Counted from the stretch's first letter, positions 1 through 7,161 are shown. The stretch is DNA of 8,242 nucleotides from UBA12078 sp964556955 (GCA_964556955.1 CAZKXP010000031.1:1-8242); one strand, 5' to 3'. Notes: generated from the sequence alone by a model not told the origin. Numbers and translations: made by a program.

Positions 1-2769
1 AGATATGACTATCTTTTCTACTTCCTAGATAACGCTCTCTCCTCAAAAGAATATGACAGCAAGGAATTCATTCGTGAATCTAGCTATCTCGAAGAAGCTC
101 TGAAGAGTGCGAAGAAACATAATGCGAAGTTCTCATTAATATCTTCACTAAGGCTTAATCGTGAACTTGCGAACAGAGTAAACAATCTCAAACTGTCTTC
201 TCCATCACCATACTCTGGGATAGAGTTACAAAAATATTGCGAAACCCTTTCGGCAGAATTCAGAGACAAGACGAATTTGAATATCAGAATATTGAGATTA
301 GGGACAGTACTCGGTAAAGGAATCTTAAAGATTGATAATGAGATAATACACAACCTAGTAAAAGATGCTACTCAGAAAGCACAAATAACAATAAAAGGGG
401 AGGGGTTAGACATACACAATATAATAGATGAACAAGATGCAGTATATGGTATTCTCAAGCTAACTTTCTCTGATAGAACTAAAGGCGAAGTCATAACATT
501 GGCCAACAAGAATAATTACACCACGCTCTCAATTGCATACAAACTACTAGAGTTAAATACTGAGGCGCAATCTATTAAATTTGTAGAAAACCCCGATCGT
601 GATTTCATAGTACAAGACCTATATGTACCCGCACCTCACGCTTCGAAATATGGTTGGATACAACAGGCTACATTGGAAGAAACAATGATCAACCAGATAC
701 ATACTTATTATGACGATATAAACAAAGAATGGAATTTTGACGAAAAGGCTGGGAACAAAGTTGTAGATAGTGTAAAAACTGCAAAAACAGGACTTGGGAA
801 TTTCTTAGATAAATTACTAAGCCCAATAAAGAAGATAACAGACAAAAAAAATTCTCAAAAAGAAAAAAAAGAAATTAAGCCCGGTCAGATATTCAGAATT
901 GGGGCTCTCGCACTTGCACTGATAGTAGTTACATATTTCTTAATATATCCTCTAATCAGTATATTGCTTGGATTAGCCTTCATCTCTGCAAATAGCAAAG
1001 ATTTAAAAGATTCACTATTAGGTATGAACGCTATCGATAGTGGAAAGAAGGTGGTTCAAATAGAAAATAATATTGAAAGAATGAACACTGGCTTACAGAA
1101 TTTGAAATGGGCTTTTGATATCTTTGGACAGAAAGAGCTATATGCAAATACAACTCAACTTTTACTTGGTGCACAATATGCCGCAGATGGGGCAGATGAC
1201 ATGCTCCAGTCTACTCAGCCTTTGTTTGAATACATCCAAGCATTTGAACCAGCAATTAGCCTTAACTCTCCGACACCATCTACTACAAGAGAATATACAA
1301 CATTTTTGAAAGATATCGAGAATAATAGCTACAAGATAAATCAGGCGGCATACAAGGTTGCTTTGGCACAAGGGATATTCGAACAGATCAACATAAATAT
1401 ATTCCCACAAATAGGTAAGGATAAAATTTCACAAATCAAAGACACAATCACTACACTTAATACTACGACTCAAACGTTTAAAGATGTACTAACCTTCCTA
1501 CCCGAAACTCTGGGAGTATCAGAAAGACAAAGATATCTTGTACTCCTACAAAACGAATCAGAGATTCGAAGTACTGGAGGATGGTTGACAAGTTATGGAA
1601 TCATAGGTATCGAAGGGGGACAGATTCGGGAACTCTTCGTTGATGACATATACAATGCTGATGGTACACTAAAGGTACAGGGTAAAACATATACAGCACC
1701 GAAATCTATGCAACAAGCATTAGGCATCACTAATTGGCCATTCTCACTCATAAACTGGTACCCGGACCTAACTGAAACAGAAGTATCTGCCGAACCATAT
1801 ATCTCTGATCTGGGAAAGGGGAACGATCTAGACGGCGTAATTACAATCGACGTTGCATTCATACAAAAACTTCTAGATAAATGGGGGGGTATAGAAGTTC
1901 CGGGAGAAGGCGAATTAGTCACAAGTAGTAATCTGTATAACAAAATTTTTGAAATGCATGAATCCTTCACGCCTGGTTCTACTCAAAAGACTACCTTCTT
2001 AGCAGATTTGGCGAACCAGATAATCACAAAAATTCTCTCCATGGAGATTAGCGACCTTCTCACCCTTGGTTCAGTGTTCGAGGAATCTCTCAATGAAAAA
2101 CACCTACAAGCTACCTTTAAGAATACCGAAGCTTACAACTTCTTTAACAAGCAAGAGTGGGCAGGTTCTCTTGACTCAAGGTATGCGGAAGCCCCCATAT
2201 CAATAGACTGGAACTGGGGTGGGAACAAAGCAAACCTCTATTTAAGTAAAAACTACAGTTTAGAAGTTGATATAAAAAATGAGGATACCATGGACTTTAC
2301 ATATTCCATAACTACAGAGAATTCATCAAAATCCACTACCTACCCCGAGGGTAACTATACGAATTACCAAAGAATATATATACCCTCTGGTGCAACCCTA
2401 CTTTCTGCCGGTGGTTTTGAAGATAATGCATTTTCTACAATCAAGGAAAGTGGTTTCAAGGTGATCGGAGGGTGGTTTAATATCCCTATACAAACTACAA
2501 AGACAGTAGAAATTTCATATAGAGTATCTCGAAGTACGGATAGCAGTACATTCCCACTTGAAATAGATGGTAAAACAATATTTCTTGACCTCAACCTTTT
2601 TAAACAGGCTGGCGAAAAGTCTCATGCATATAGATTGGATATAATATATCCTGCGGCATGGAATGTTGAATCATCTGGGAATTTAAACAGTATTGAGAAC
2701 CAACTATCAGGCCGATTTGAGTTATCAACCAACCAAGAATTCAATATTGTTTGGAACAAGGGAAACTAG
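1..2769 (+). CDS. SDR/NAD-epimerase-like domain fused to a DUF4012 extracytoplasmic domain (5' partial)
   Basis: The frame is open from base 1, so the gene starts before the window; 922 codons are visible. Codons about 1-240 resemble the C-terminal half of an extended short-chain dehydrogenase/epimerase: an I-S-S segment at codons 47-49, a Tyr at 71 in the catalytic-Tyr context, an I-R-L-G-T-V-L-G-like strand near 99-106, and a late S-K-Y-G-W segment resembling the 'SKA..LGW' of NDP-sugar epimerases. The Lys expected four residues after Tyr71 is Glu75, so catalysis is doubtful. A Lys/Glu-rich linker precedes one strong membrane segment (about 299-330). The remainder, about 590 residues, should lie outside the cytoplasm. 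It carries the DUF4012 hallmark around codons 506-547, with L-L-Q-N-E-S-E-I-R then T-G-G-W, where most members have T-G-G-F. The C-terminal part looks beta-rich. DUF4012 function is unknown to me; an envelope or surface role is inferred from topology. The stop overlaps the convergent neighbour by 4 bases. Confidence 0.9.
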   Translation, partial: RYDYLFYFLDNALSSKEYDSKEFIRESSYLEEALKSAKKHNAKFSLISSLRLNRELANRVNNLKLSSPSPYSGIELQKYCETLSAEFRDKTNLNIRILRLGTVLGKGILKIDNEIIHNLVKDATQKAQITIKGEGLDIHNIIDEQDAVYGILKLTFSDRTKGEVITLANKNNYTTLSIAYKLLELNTEAQSIKFVENPDRDFIVQDLYVPAPHASKYGWIQQATLEETMINQIHTYYDDINKEWNFDEKAGNKVVDSVKTAKTGLGNFLDKLLSPIKKITDKKNSQKEKKEIKPGQIFRIGALALALIVVTYFLIYPLISILLGLAFISANSKDLKDSLLGMNAIDSGKKVVQIENNIERMNTGLQNLKWAFDIFGQKELYANTTQLLLGAQYAADGADDMLQSTQPLFEYIQAFEPAISLNSPTPSTTREYTTFLKDIENNSYKINQAAYKVALAQGIFEQININIFPQIGKDKISQIKDTITTLNTTTQTFKDVLTFLPETLGVSERQRYLVLLQNESEIRSTGGWLTSYGIIGIEGGQIRELFVDDIYNADGTLKVQGKTYTAPKSMQQALGITNWPFSLINWYPDLTETEVSAEPYISDLGKGNDLDGVITIDVAFIQKLLDKWGGIEVPGEGELVTSSNLYNKIFEMHESFTPGSTQKTTFLADLANQIITKILSMEISDLLTLGSVFEESLNEKHLQATFKNTEAYNFFNKQEWAGSLDSRYAEAPISIDWNWGGNKANLYLSKNYSLEVDIKNEDTMDFTYSITTENSSKSTTYPEGNYTNYQRIYIPSGATLLSAGGFEDNAFSTIKESGFKVIGGWFNIPIQTTKTVEISYRVSRSTDSSTFPLEIDGKTIFLDLNLFKQAGEKSHAYRLDIIYPAAWNVESSGNLNSIENQLSGRFELSTNQEFNIVWNKGN

Positions 2770-3104
2770 ATAACCACTTTTGGATTATCTTTAAGACAGG
2801 TATATACTTCAAGAATATTCTGAGGAGTAATCTCTTTCTCCTCGGAGAACTTTTTCACCTCCCTTACATCTAAATCTGTATTTACTGTCACTCGGTTGCT
2901 AATACCAAGTGGTACTATCATTGTAGCCATGTGCTTTGATTTACAATTATGACATGAAAAGTGTATAATGCTTGAGACTCCAGTGTTCTGGATTATATTA
3001 ACATCTTCAAGCACATATTGAGTGCCACATTTATCACAAAAACGAGCAATAGTGTCTATGAAAAACTGTTTTTTGTTGTTTAATATGTCTTTTTTACTGT
3101 CCAT
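2766..3104 (-). CDS. small zinc-ribbon protein of unknown function
   Basis: A 112-residue protein with two Cys pairs in zinc-ribbon arrangement: C23-x2-C26 (F-C-D-K-C-G) and C51-x2-C54 (S-C-H-N-C-K), 24 residues apart. A basic N-terminus precedes them, and a mixed charged C-terminal tail (about 75-112) follows. There is no membrane segment or signal peptide, so it is probably cytosolic. The fold suggests binding of nucleic acid or protein, but nothing visible fixes the function. The ATG is supported by a perfect TATAAT ending 7 bases upstream; no Shine-Dalgarno is present. The gene is divergent from rpoD across 27 bases, and its TAG shares CTAG with the stop of the DUF4012 gene. The pairing with the sigma factor gene makes a transcription-related role possible, but this is inference. 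Zinc ribbon: fairly sure; function: not recognised. Confidence 0.75.
   Translation of the reverse strand: MDSKKDILNNKKQFFIDTIARFCDKCGTQYVLEDVNIIQNTGVSSIIHFSCHNCKSKHMATMIVPLGISNRVTVNTDLDVREVKKFSEEKEITPQNILEVYTCLKDNPKVVI
2769..2792 (+). terminator. possible weak (perhaps bidirectional) terminator hairpin at a convergent junction
   Basis: Directly after the DUF4012 gene stop, GATAACCA (2769-2776) can pair with TGGATTATC (2781-2789) across a CTTT loop, with one bulged base, followed by TTT. The minus strand can form the same hairpin, followed by TAGTTT. The stem is AT-rich and the U-tract short, so it is a weak candidate. Its position between two convergent genes is the main support. It lies inside the last codons of the zinc-ribbon gene. 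Confidence 0.3.
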
Positions 3105-3111
3105 ATCTAAA

Positions 3112-3117
3112 ATTATA
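3112..3117 (-). promoter_or_regulatory. -10 box for the zinc-ribbon gene, predicting a leaderless mRNA
   Basis: On the minus strand this reads TATAAT, then 7 bases (TTTAGAT), then the ATG at 3104. A start site 7-8 bases after the box would fall on or beside the A of ATG. No convincing -35 is visible; TTGTCT with an over-long 19-base spacer is the nearest. The box abuts the rpoD -10 with one base between them. Confidence 0.6.
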
Positions 3118-3118
3118 T

Positions 3119-3124
3119 CATAAT
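3119..3124 (+). promoter_or_regulatory. -10 box for rpoD, predicting a leaderless mRNA
   Basis: CATAAT (5 of 6 matches to TATAAT), then 7 bases (TCCTTCA), then the rpoD ATG at 3132. The spacing is identical to that seen at the zinc-ribbon gene and metG. No clear -35 is present; that position lies inside the opposite gene. An overlapping alternative box, TATCAT at 3116-3121, would give a start site about three bases earlier. Confidence 0.5.
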
Positions 3125-3131
3125 TCCTTCA

Positions 3132-4211
3132 ATGACAGACAAAGAGAAAGCCATTAAAATACTGGTTGAGAAAGGGAAAGAACAAGGATTCTTAACCCAA
3201 GAAGATCTTTTAGATGTATTTCCAACCGTAGAGGAGGACGTAGATCTTTTAGATGATATATTTGCATCATTACAAGAAAACGAAATTGAGGTTTTAGAAC
3301 CAGAGGACAATATTGAAGCATTGGAGAAAGAAGAGCTTACACTAGAAAAGAAGATTAGAATATTGAAAACAATCCAGACCAATCTTTCTACAGATGCGAT
3401 AAGGTCATATCTTTACGAAATTGGAAGAATTCCACTCCTAACGGGAGAGGAAGAAAAGATTTTAGCACAAAGAATAGAGAAGGGAGATACGGAGGCAAGT
3501 CAACTTCTAATCACAGCTAATCTTAGACTAGTTGTAAGTATTGCAAAGAAATACAGCAAAAGCGGCTTAGAACTTTTAGATCTCATTCAAGAAGGAAATA
3601 TTGGTTTGATGAGAGCAGTAGAGAAGTTTGACTACACAAAGGGTTTCAAATTTTCTACCTATGCTACATGGTGGATCAGGCAAGCCATAACAAGAGCAAT
3701 TGCAGATCAGGCAAGAACAATCCGTGTACCAGTGCATATGATTGAAACCATAAACAAGTTCAACAAGGTAAATAATGCCCTCACCACTAGACTTGGGAGA
3801 CCTCCTGTAGACGAAGAGATAGCAAAAGAGATGGATATTGAATTAGAAAAGGTTGCAGAAATTAGAAAGATTAAACAAAATCCTACATCTCTTTCTACTC
3901 CAATAGGGGAGGAGAAGGATAGTAAGCTTCAGGATGTAATTGCGGACGATTGGTCTCAATCACCAGAAGAATATGCAACTTCCGAATATCTCAGAAACCA
4001 ACTTAAAGATATTCTAGATACCTTGCAAGACCGGGAAAGAAGGGTACTATCTCTAAGATTTGGTCTAGACGACGGTGTCTCTCGAACACTAGAAGAAGTC
4101 GGTAAAGAATTCGGAGTCACAAGAGAGAGAATCAGACAGATTGAGGCGAAAGCATTAAAGAAATTAAAGGAGAAATCTACTCAACAGAAGCTTGATGACT
4201 ATATTGACTAG
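3132..4211 (+). CDS. rpoD: primary RNA polymerase sigma-70 factor
   Basis: A 359-residue housekeeping sigma factor that directs core RNA polymerase to promoters. An acidic N-terminal stretch (about 1-60) is in the place of region 1.1. Region 1.2 is about 85-118. Region 2 is about 119-205: the core-binding part has L-D-L-I-Q-E-G-N-I-G-L-M, and region 2.3/2.4 (175-195) has Y-A-T-W-W-I-R-Q-A-I-T-R. Q184 and T187 match the residues that read the start of the -10 box in E. coli RpoD. Region 3 is about 205-275. Region 4 is about 285-350, with the -35-reading helix-turn-helix V-T-R-E-R-I-R-Q-I-E. All regions are present, and the length fits a short SigA/RpoD without the large insertion of proteobacterial forms. 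The conserved region 2.4 predicts ordinary TATAAT boxes, which is what upstream regions in this window show. The stop shares CTAG with the convergent 81-residue gene. Confidence 0.96.
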   Translation: MTDKEKAIKILVEKGKEQGFLTQEDLLDVFPTVEEDVDLLDDIFASLQENEIEVLEPEDNIEALEKEELTLEKKIRILKTIQTNLSTDAIRSYLYEIGRIPLLTGEEEKILAQRIEKGDTEASQLLITANLRLVVSIAKKYSKSGLELLDLIQEGNIGLMRAVEKFDYTKGFKFSTYATWWIRQAITRAIADQARTIRVPVHMIETINKFNKVNNALTTRLGRPPVDEEIAKEMDIELEKVAEIRKIKQNPTSLSTPIGEEKDSKLQDVIADDWSQSPEEYATSEYLRNQLKDILDTLQDRERRVLSLRFGLDDGVSRTLEEVGKEFGVTRERIRQIEAKALKKLKEKSTQQKLDDYID

Positions 4212-4453
4212 TTTGAGCTCTCTGTTAAGTTGAGAAATTGAGAAGGCGATACTGTAAAGCTTTTTTCCGTCCTCTCCGTCACCATGTCAAGCTCCTCCTG
4301 ATCGAAAGAGGTGGAGAGTTGCCTACTATATGAGGAAGCGTTGGGGTTTACATCCACATCTGTAGAGCTGAAGTATATTGTAGAACCAACCCATATGAGG
4401 GCAACCACTAATAGTAGGATCAAAGCTAAGAAAGATTTTTTAACCCATTCCAT
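4208..4453 (-). CDS. 81-residue single-pass membrane protein, last gene of the pilus operon
   Basis: An 81-residue protein with a short charged start (M-E-W-V-K-K), one strong membrane helix (about 7-28), then a polar Ser/Asp/Glu-rich tail of about 50 residues. By the positive-inside rule the tail should lie outside the cytoplasm. There is no lipobox Cys. It follows the PilO-like gene by 6 bases on the same strand, so it is almost certainly cotranscribed; no strong ribosome-binding site is visible (AAAG nearby). It occupies the slot where pilP sits in proteobacterial pilMNOPQ operons. I see no PilP similarity, and an organism lacking an outer membrane would not need a secretin lipoprotein. 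It may be a lineage-specific accessory of the pilus platform. The family was not recognised. The stop overlaps the rpoD stop by 4 bases (CTAG). Confidence 0.65.
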   Translation of the reverse strand: MEWVKKSFLALILLLVVALIWVGSTIYFSSTDVDVNPNASSYSRQLSTSFDQEELDMVTERTEKSFTVSPSQFLNLTESSN

Positions 4454-4459
4454 ATATCT

Positions 4460-5074
4460 TTATCTGTAAAAATTAATATTCTCAATCTTGTAAACACGCA
4501 TACTGATACTAAAACTCGTCAACCCATTGGTATCCTTCTGATCAGAGTAGGAGAATGTTTCCACTACCGGGTACATAGGCAGAGCTTCCAAACTTTTAAG
4601 CAAATTTACAATATTTGTGGTACTCCCTTTCGCAACTATCTGCATCGTCCAAGGGATTAGTACTTTCGGCGTAAAATCAACATTCTTATCACTATATTTA
4701 TCAAAATCAACACCAACTAAAGAAAAACTATTACGAGACAATACTGACTCTATATTTGCAAGAAGAAGACTAAAGTTGCCGTTCGATGGATAGATTAACT
4801 CCAGATCATTCATCTGCTCACTCATCTCATCATACTGCTTATCCAAGGCACTTAATGTGCTTATCTTAGATTCCAAAAGAGTATTTAATCGGTTCTTCTC
4901 TTTAATGCTTGTATTTATCTGCGTTATGGTAATTATCGTTGGACGAATAGCAAAAACAATGAGAAGAATAGCAACAAAAATTGTAACCCCTGCAAATATA
5001 TACCCCTTCTTTTTCTCAGGAGACTCCTTTATGAGCTTAATATATTCCGTTGTGTCCATTCTTTTCTCCGCCAT
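4460..5074 (-). CDS. pilO: PilO-like type IV pilus inner-membrane assembly protein
   Basis: A 204-residue protein with PilO architecture. It has a cytosolic N-terminus (1-23), one membrane helix (about 24-46), a heptad-like coiled coil (about 52-92, ending E-M-S-E-Q-M-N-D-L-E), then an alpha/beta domain (about 96-204) fitting the ferredoxin-like PilO fold, including a segment like 'L-L-K-S-L-E-A-L-P' and a beta strand near the end. In known systems PilN and PilO form a membrane heterodimer aligning the cytosolic motor with the pilus. The ATG directly follows the TAG of the PilN-like gene (TAGATG, no gap), indicating translational coupling; only a weak GAAAG lies upstream. Length matches typical PilO (about 200). 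No ATPase, PilC or pilin gene is in the window, so the rest of the machine is elsewhere. Confidence 0.8.
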   Translation of the reverse strand: MAEKRMDTTEYIKLIKESPEKKKGYIFAGVTIFVAILLIVFAIRPTIITITQINTSIKEKNRLNTLLESKISTLSALDKQYDEMSEQMNDLELIYPSNGNFSLLLANIESVLSRNSFSLVGVDFDKYSDKNVDFTPKVLIPWTMQIVAKGSTTNIVNLLKSLEALPMYPVVETFSYSDQKDTNGLTSFSISMRVYKIENINFYR

Positions 5075-5626
5075 CTATTCTTTCACTATTGAGAAATTAA
5101 CATTAACTACAATATCACTACTATCCTTGTTGATATTGAATGATACATCTGAATAGTTGGGATTATTCTTGAGAGAAGATTCGTAGTCCTTAATAGCATC
5201 TAGACTGTTTGATGTTAGTCTTAAAGAAACCCTGTTAACAGCATATCCAAAGGTCGAAAGATGAAGAGAAGATGGTATTCCACTTACCAATTCACTAATT
5301 TTAACTGAATTGATCTCTTGTTTCTCTCTAACAACTCTAATATCGCTGAGCAAATACTGATAGTTTTCATACAAAGAAGCATTCTTCTGCCAACTTTCAT
5401 TCGAAAGTAGAGTCACTTTGTCATTTACCTCTTCTGTGAGATCATTGTTCTGTCGATCTAATATAAATCTTGAGAAAAAGACCCCTAGGACAATCAACTC
5501 CACAGCGATCAGGAGATATTTTCCAACATTGGTTAGCCATATATATGCATTCGCCCATATATCAGTGGGAGAATATACCGGCTGCAGGAAGTCAATGGAT
5601 TGTGGTTGTTTTTTGTTGTTAAACAT
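5075..5626 (-). CDS. pilN: PilN-like type IV pilus assembly protein
   Basis: A 183-residue protein with a cytosolic N-terminus, one membrane helix (about 35-55), a charged helical or coiled stretch (about 56-105), and a C-terminal alpha/beta domain (about 108-183) ending in alternating hydrophobic strands. Residues 11-16 read I-D-F-L-Q-P, resembling the 'INLLP' motif through which PilN binds the actin-like PilM. This supports the call, although pilM is not in the window. It is the first gene of a three-gene unit with PilO-like and an 81-residue membrane protein. A start about 39 bases after metG and an extended -10 box in that gap suggest its own promoter. Similarity within PilN is generally low, so assignment rests on topology, length, the motif and the adjacent PilO. 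A GspL-like or other secretion homologue is less likely. Confidence 0.75.
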   Translation of the reverse strand: MFNNKKQPQSIDFLQPVYSPTDIWANAYIWLTNVGKYLLIAVELIVLGVFFSRFILDRQNNDLTEEVNDKVTLLSNESWQKNASLYENYQYLLSDIRVVREKQEINSVKISELVSGIPSSLHLSTFGYAVNRVSLRLTSNSLDAIKDYESSLKNNPNYSDVSFNINKDSSDIVVNVNFSIVKE

Positions 5627-5654
5627 TTGGCAGTTTTAACCTTTTACTATTTTT

Positions 5655-5663
5655 AGTATAGCA
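5655..5663 (-). promoter_or_regulatory. extended -10 promoter for the pilN operon
   Basis: On the minus strand this reads TGCTATACT: an extended -10 (TGN) followed by TATACT (5 of 6). It lies 5 bases after the metG stop. Transcription would start near 5648, giving a leader of about 21 bases before the pilN ATG, unlike the leaderless pattern of the other promoters. An AAAAGG (5640-5645) lies 13 bases from ATG, rather far for a Shine-Dalgarno. No -35 was found, as is usual for extended -10 promoters. Confidence 0.45.
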
Positions 5664-5665
5664 TA

Positions 5666-7111
5666 TTATGCTTCAATTTTAGGAAAGAGTATTACTTTCT
5701 CCAAGTTGACCAATGCTCTTTTCGCTTTCTCTGTACTACTTGGAAGAATGGGGGCGTAGGAAGCTATGACATGTTTTAAAAGATAGCTAAGATTGTTAAG
5801 AATTACACTCGCTTCTCTTGCGTCCTTACTCCAAGGTTCTTCCTTGGTGATATATTTGTTTCCATAATCTGCCAATTGATCAATCTTTTCACCAGCCAGA
5901 TACAATTCATAATTTTCATAAAGGGTATGTATTTCTTTGACATAAGCATCAACAGTATTTACGAAATCAGGATCTACTTTCTCCTCGTTATTCATCTCTG
6001 CACCTTTAGTATTGGCAAGATGGATTACTCTGTTGAGCAAATTCCCAAAGTTGTTAGCCAATCTAGAATTATACATATTCACCAAGTCATCTTCCTTGTA
6101 TGCTGCATCGTCATAGGTTGTTATGCCTGTTAAGAGATAGAACCTTACAATCTCTGCTCCATATTTCTGTTCTTGTTCAAACGGAGAGATTACATTTCCT
6201 ACAAGTTTAGACATTTTGGTTCCATCGGAACCCAATACCATTCCGTGTACTAAGAGTCTCTCCGATTGTGGTAATCCTGCAGATGCTAACATTCCTTGCC
6301 ATATTGCGCCTTGAAATCTTAGATTGTCTGGTCCACATGTTTGTACTGGACCCCACCATTGATTGAATCTCTCTTCATCACTACCGTATCCTACTGCAAT
6401 CGCATAGTTTGTTAATGCATCGAACCACACATACATCATCTGAGTAGGATCATTAGGCACCTCAATTCCCCATGGGAGATTTTCTTTTAATCTTGAAATG
6501 CTAATATCTTCCATCTCGGAAATGAATTTTTTCAACTCATCCATTTTGTATGCTGGTTTTACAAATGCTTTTTCTTCGTCCAACCATTTGAGTAGGGGTT
6601 CTCTGTATTTTGATAATCTGAAGAAGTAGTTTTCTTCGGTTTTCTTTTCAGGTTCAGTGTGATGATCTGGGCATTTACCATCTACGAGTTCTTTTTCTGT
6701 AAGGTATCTTTCACAGCCGACGCAATATAGTCCGGTGTATTCTTTTTTGTAGATATCACCATTCTCATTACATTTGTTCCAAAATACCTGCGCTAATTCA
6801 TGGTGTTTTGGATCCGAGGTTCTGTAGAAATTATCATATTCAATATTGAAGAGTTTGCAAAAATCCATTACTCTTTGTGCATATTTGTCTACAAATGCTT
6901 GAACTTCTAACCCCTCTTGTTTTGCTTTTTCAAATATCTTTTGTCCATGTTCATCTGTTCCTACATTGAAGAATACATTTTCTTTTCCTAATTTGTTTCT
7001 AAAATACCTCACAATAGCATCTGCTTGTGAGAACTCTATGGCACCTCCTATATGTAGTTCTGCATTTACGTAGGGGAGTGTGGTTGTTAGGTAGAATTTT
7101 TGTTTATCCAT
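5666..7111 (-). CDS. metG: methionine--tRNA ligase (short form) with deviating signature motifs
   Basis: A 481-residue class I synthetase that charges tRNA-Met with methionine. The Rossmann half carries T-T-L-P-Y-V-N-A-E-L then H-I-G-G (20-23), where nearly all MetRS have HIGH. A zinc knuckle follows: C130-x2-C133 and C147 with His150 (or 151). Later come the substrate-site segment Y-V-W-F-D-A-L-T-N-Y, G260-P-D-N-L-R-F where G-K-D is expected, and K-M-S-K-L (299-303) in place of KMSKS. The helical anticodon-binding half contains N-N-F-G-N-L-L-N-R-V and the conserved P-W (K-E-E-P-W-S-K). It ends without the C-terminal EMAP-II-type tRNA-binding domain found in longer forms. The start is supported by TATAAT 7 bases upstream of ATG. 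The valS 3' end is upstream on the same strand, separated by a dyad element. MetRS identity is secure; full activity is assumed. Confidence 0.95.
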   Translation of the reverse strand: MDKQKFYLTTTLPYVNAELHIGGAIEFSQADAIVRYFRNKLGKENVFFNVGTDEHGQKIFEKAKQEGLEVQAFVDKYAQRVMDFCKLFNIEYDNFYRTSDPKHHELAQVFWNKCNENGDIYKKEYTGLYCVGCERYLTEKELVDGKCPDHHTEPEKKTEENYFFRLSKYREPLLKWLDEEKAFVKPAYKMDELKKFISEMEDISISRLKENLPWGIEVPNDPTQMMYVWFDALTNYAIAVGYGSDEERFNQWWGPVQTCGPDNLRFQGAIWQGMLASAGLPQSERLLVHGMVLGSDGTKMSKLVGNVISPFEQEQKYGAEIVRFYLLTGITTYDDAAYKEDDLVNMYNSRLANNFGNLLNRVIHLANTKGAEMNNEEKVDPDFVNTVDAYVKEIHTLYENYELYLAGEKIDQLADYGNKYITKEEPWSKDAREASVILNNLSYLLKHVIASYAPILPSSTEKAKRALVNLEKVILFPKIEA

Positions 7112-7118
7112 GAATAGG

Positions 7119-7124
7119 ATTATA
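7119..7124 (-). promoter_or_regulatory. -10 box for metG, predicting a leaderless mRNA
   Basis: On the minus strand this is a perfect TATAAT followed by 7 bases (CCTATTC) and the metG ATG at 7111. The expected start site coincides with the ATG. No -35 hexamer is evident; that position falls in the left arm of the inverted repeat (7134-7161), so the element may have replaced or may supply upstream promoter DNA. Confidence 0.6.
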
Positions 7125-7133
7125 CATTAAACA

Positions 7134-7161
7134 GAGACGCTTCGCATCCTCAAAAAGACTT
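7134..7161 (+). repeat. left arm of the inverted repeat
   Basis: It begins GAGACGCTTCGCATCCTC and runs through AAAAA-G-ACTT. It pairs with 7337-7364 except at 7157 (G opposite G at 7341). It contains its own short palindrome, GACGC-TTC-GCATC, with one wobble-type pair. It lies 10 bases upstream of the metG -10 box. Confidence 0.85.

Noticed and set aside
277..279. TTG as the start codon of the DUF4012 protein
   Set aside because: The same frame is open to base 1 and its translation continues the epimerase-like pattern, including the catalytic-type Tyr. The gene starts before the window.
1593..1970. 125-codon minus-strand ORF inside the DUF4012 gene
   Set aside because: It lies opposite strongly conserved DUF4012 coding sequence, has no recognisable domain or promoter, and its composition looks like an antisense shadow.
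4235..4250. Direct repeat TTGAGAAATTGAGAA near the rpoD stop
   Set aside because: It is short, AT-rich and inside the 81-residue gene; chance is sufficient.
5646..5659. Terminator between metG and pilN (TACTA-TTTT-TAGTA)
   Set aside because: The stem is only 5 AT pairs and neither strand has a following U-tract. The site overlaps the proposed extended -10 box instead.
6205..6217. Frameshift explaining K-M-S-K-L in MetRS
   Set aside because: The frame before and after is clean and the following V-G-N-V-I-S-P aligns without a gap, so this is a substitution.
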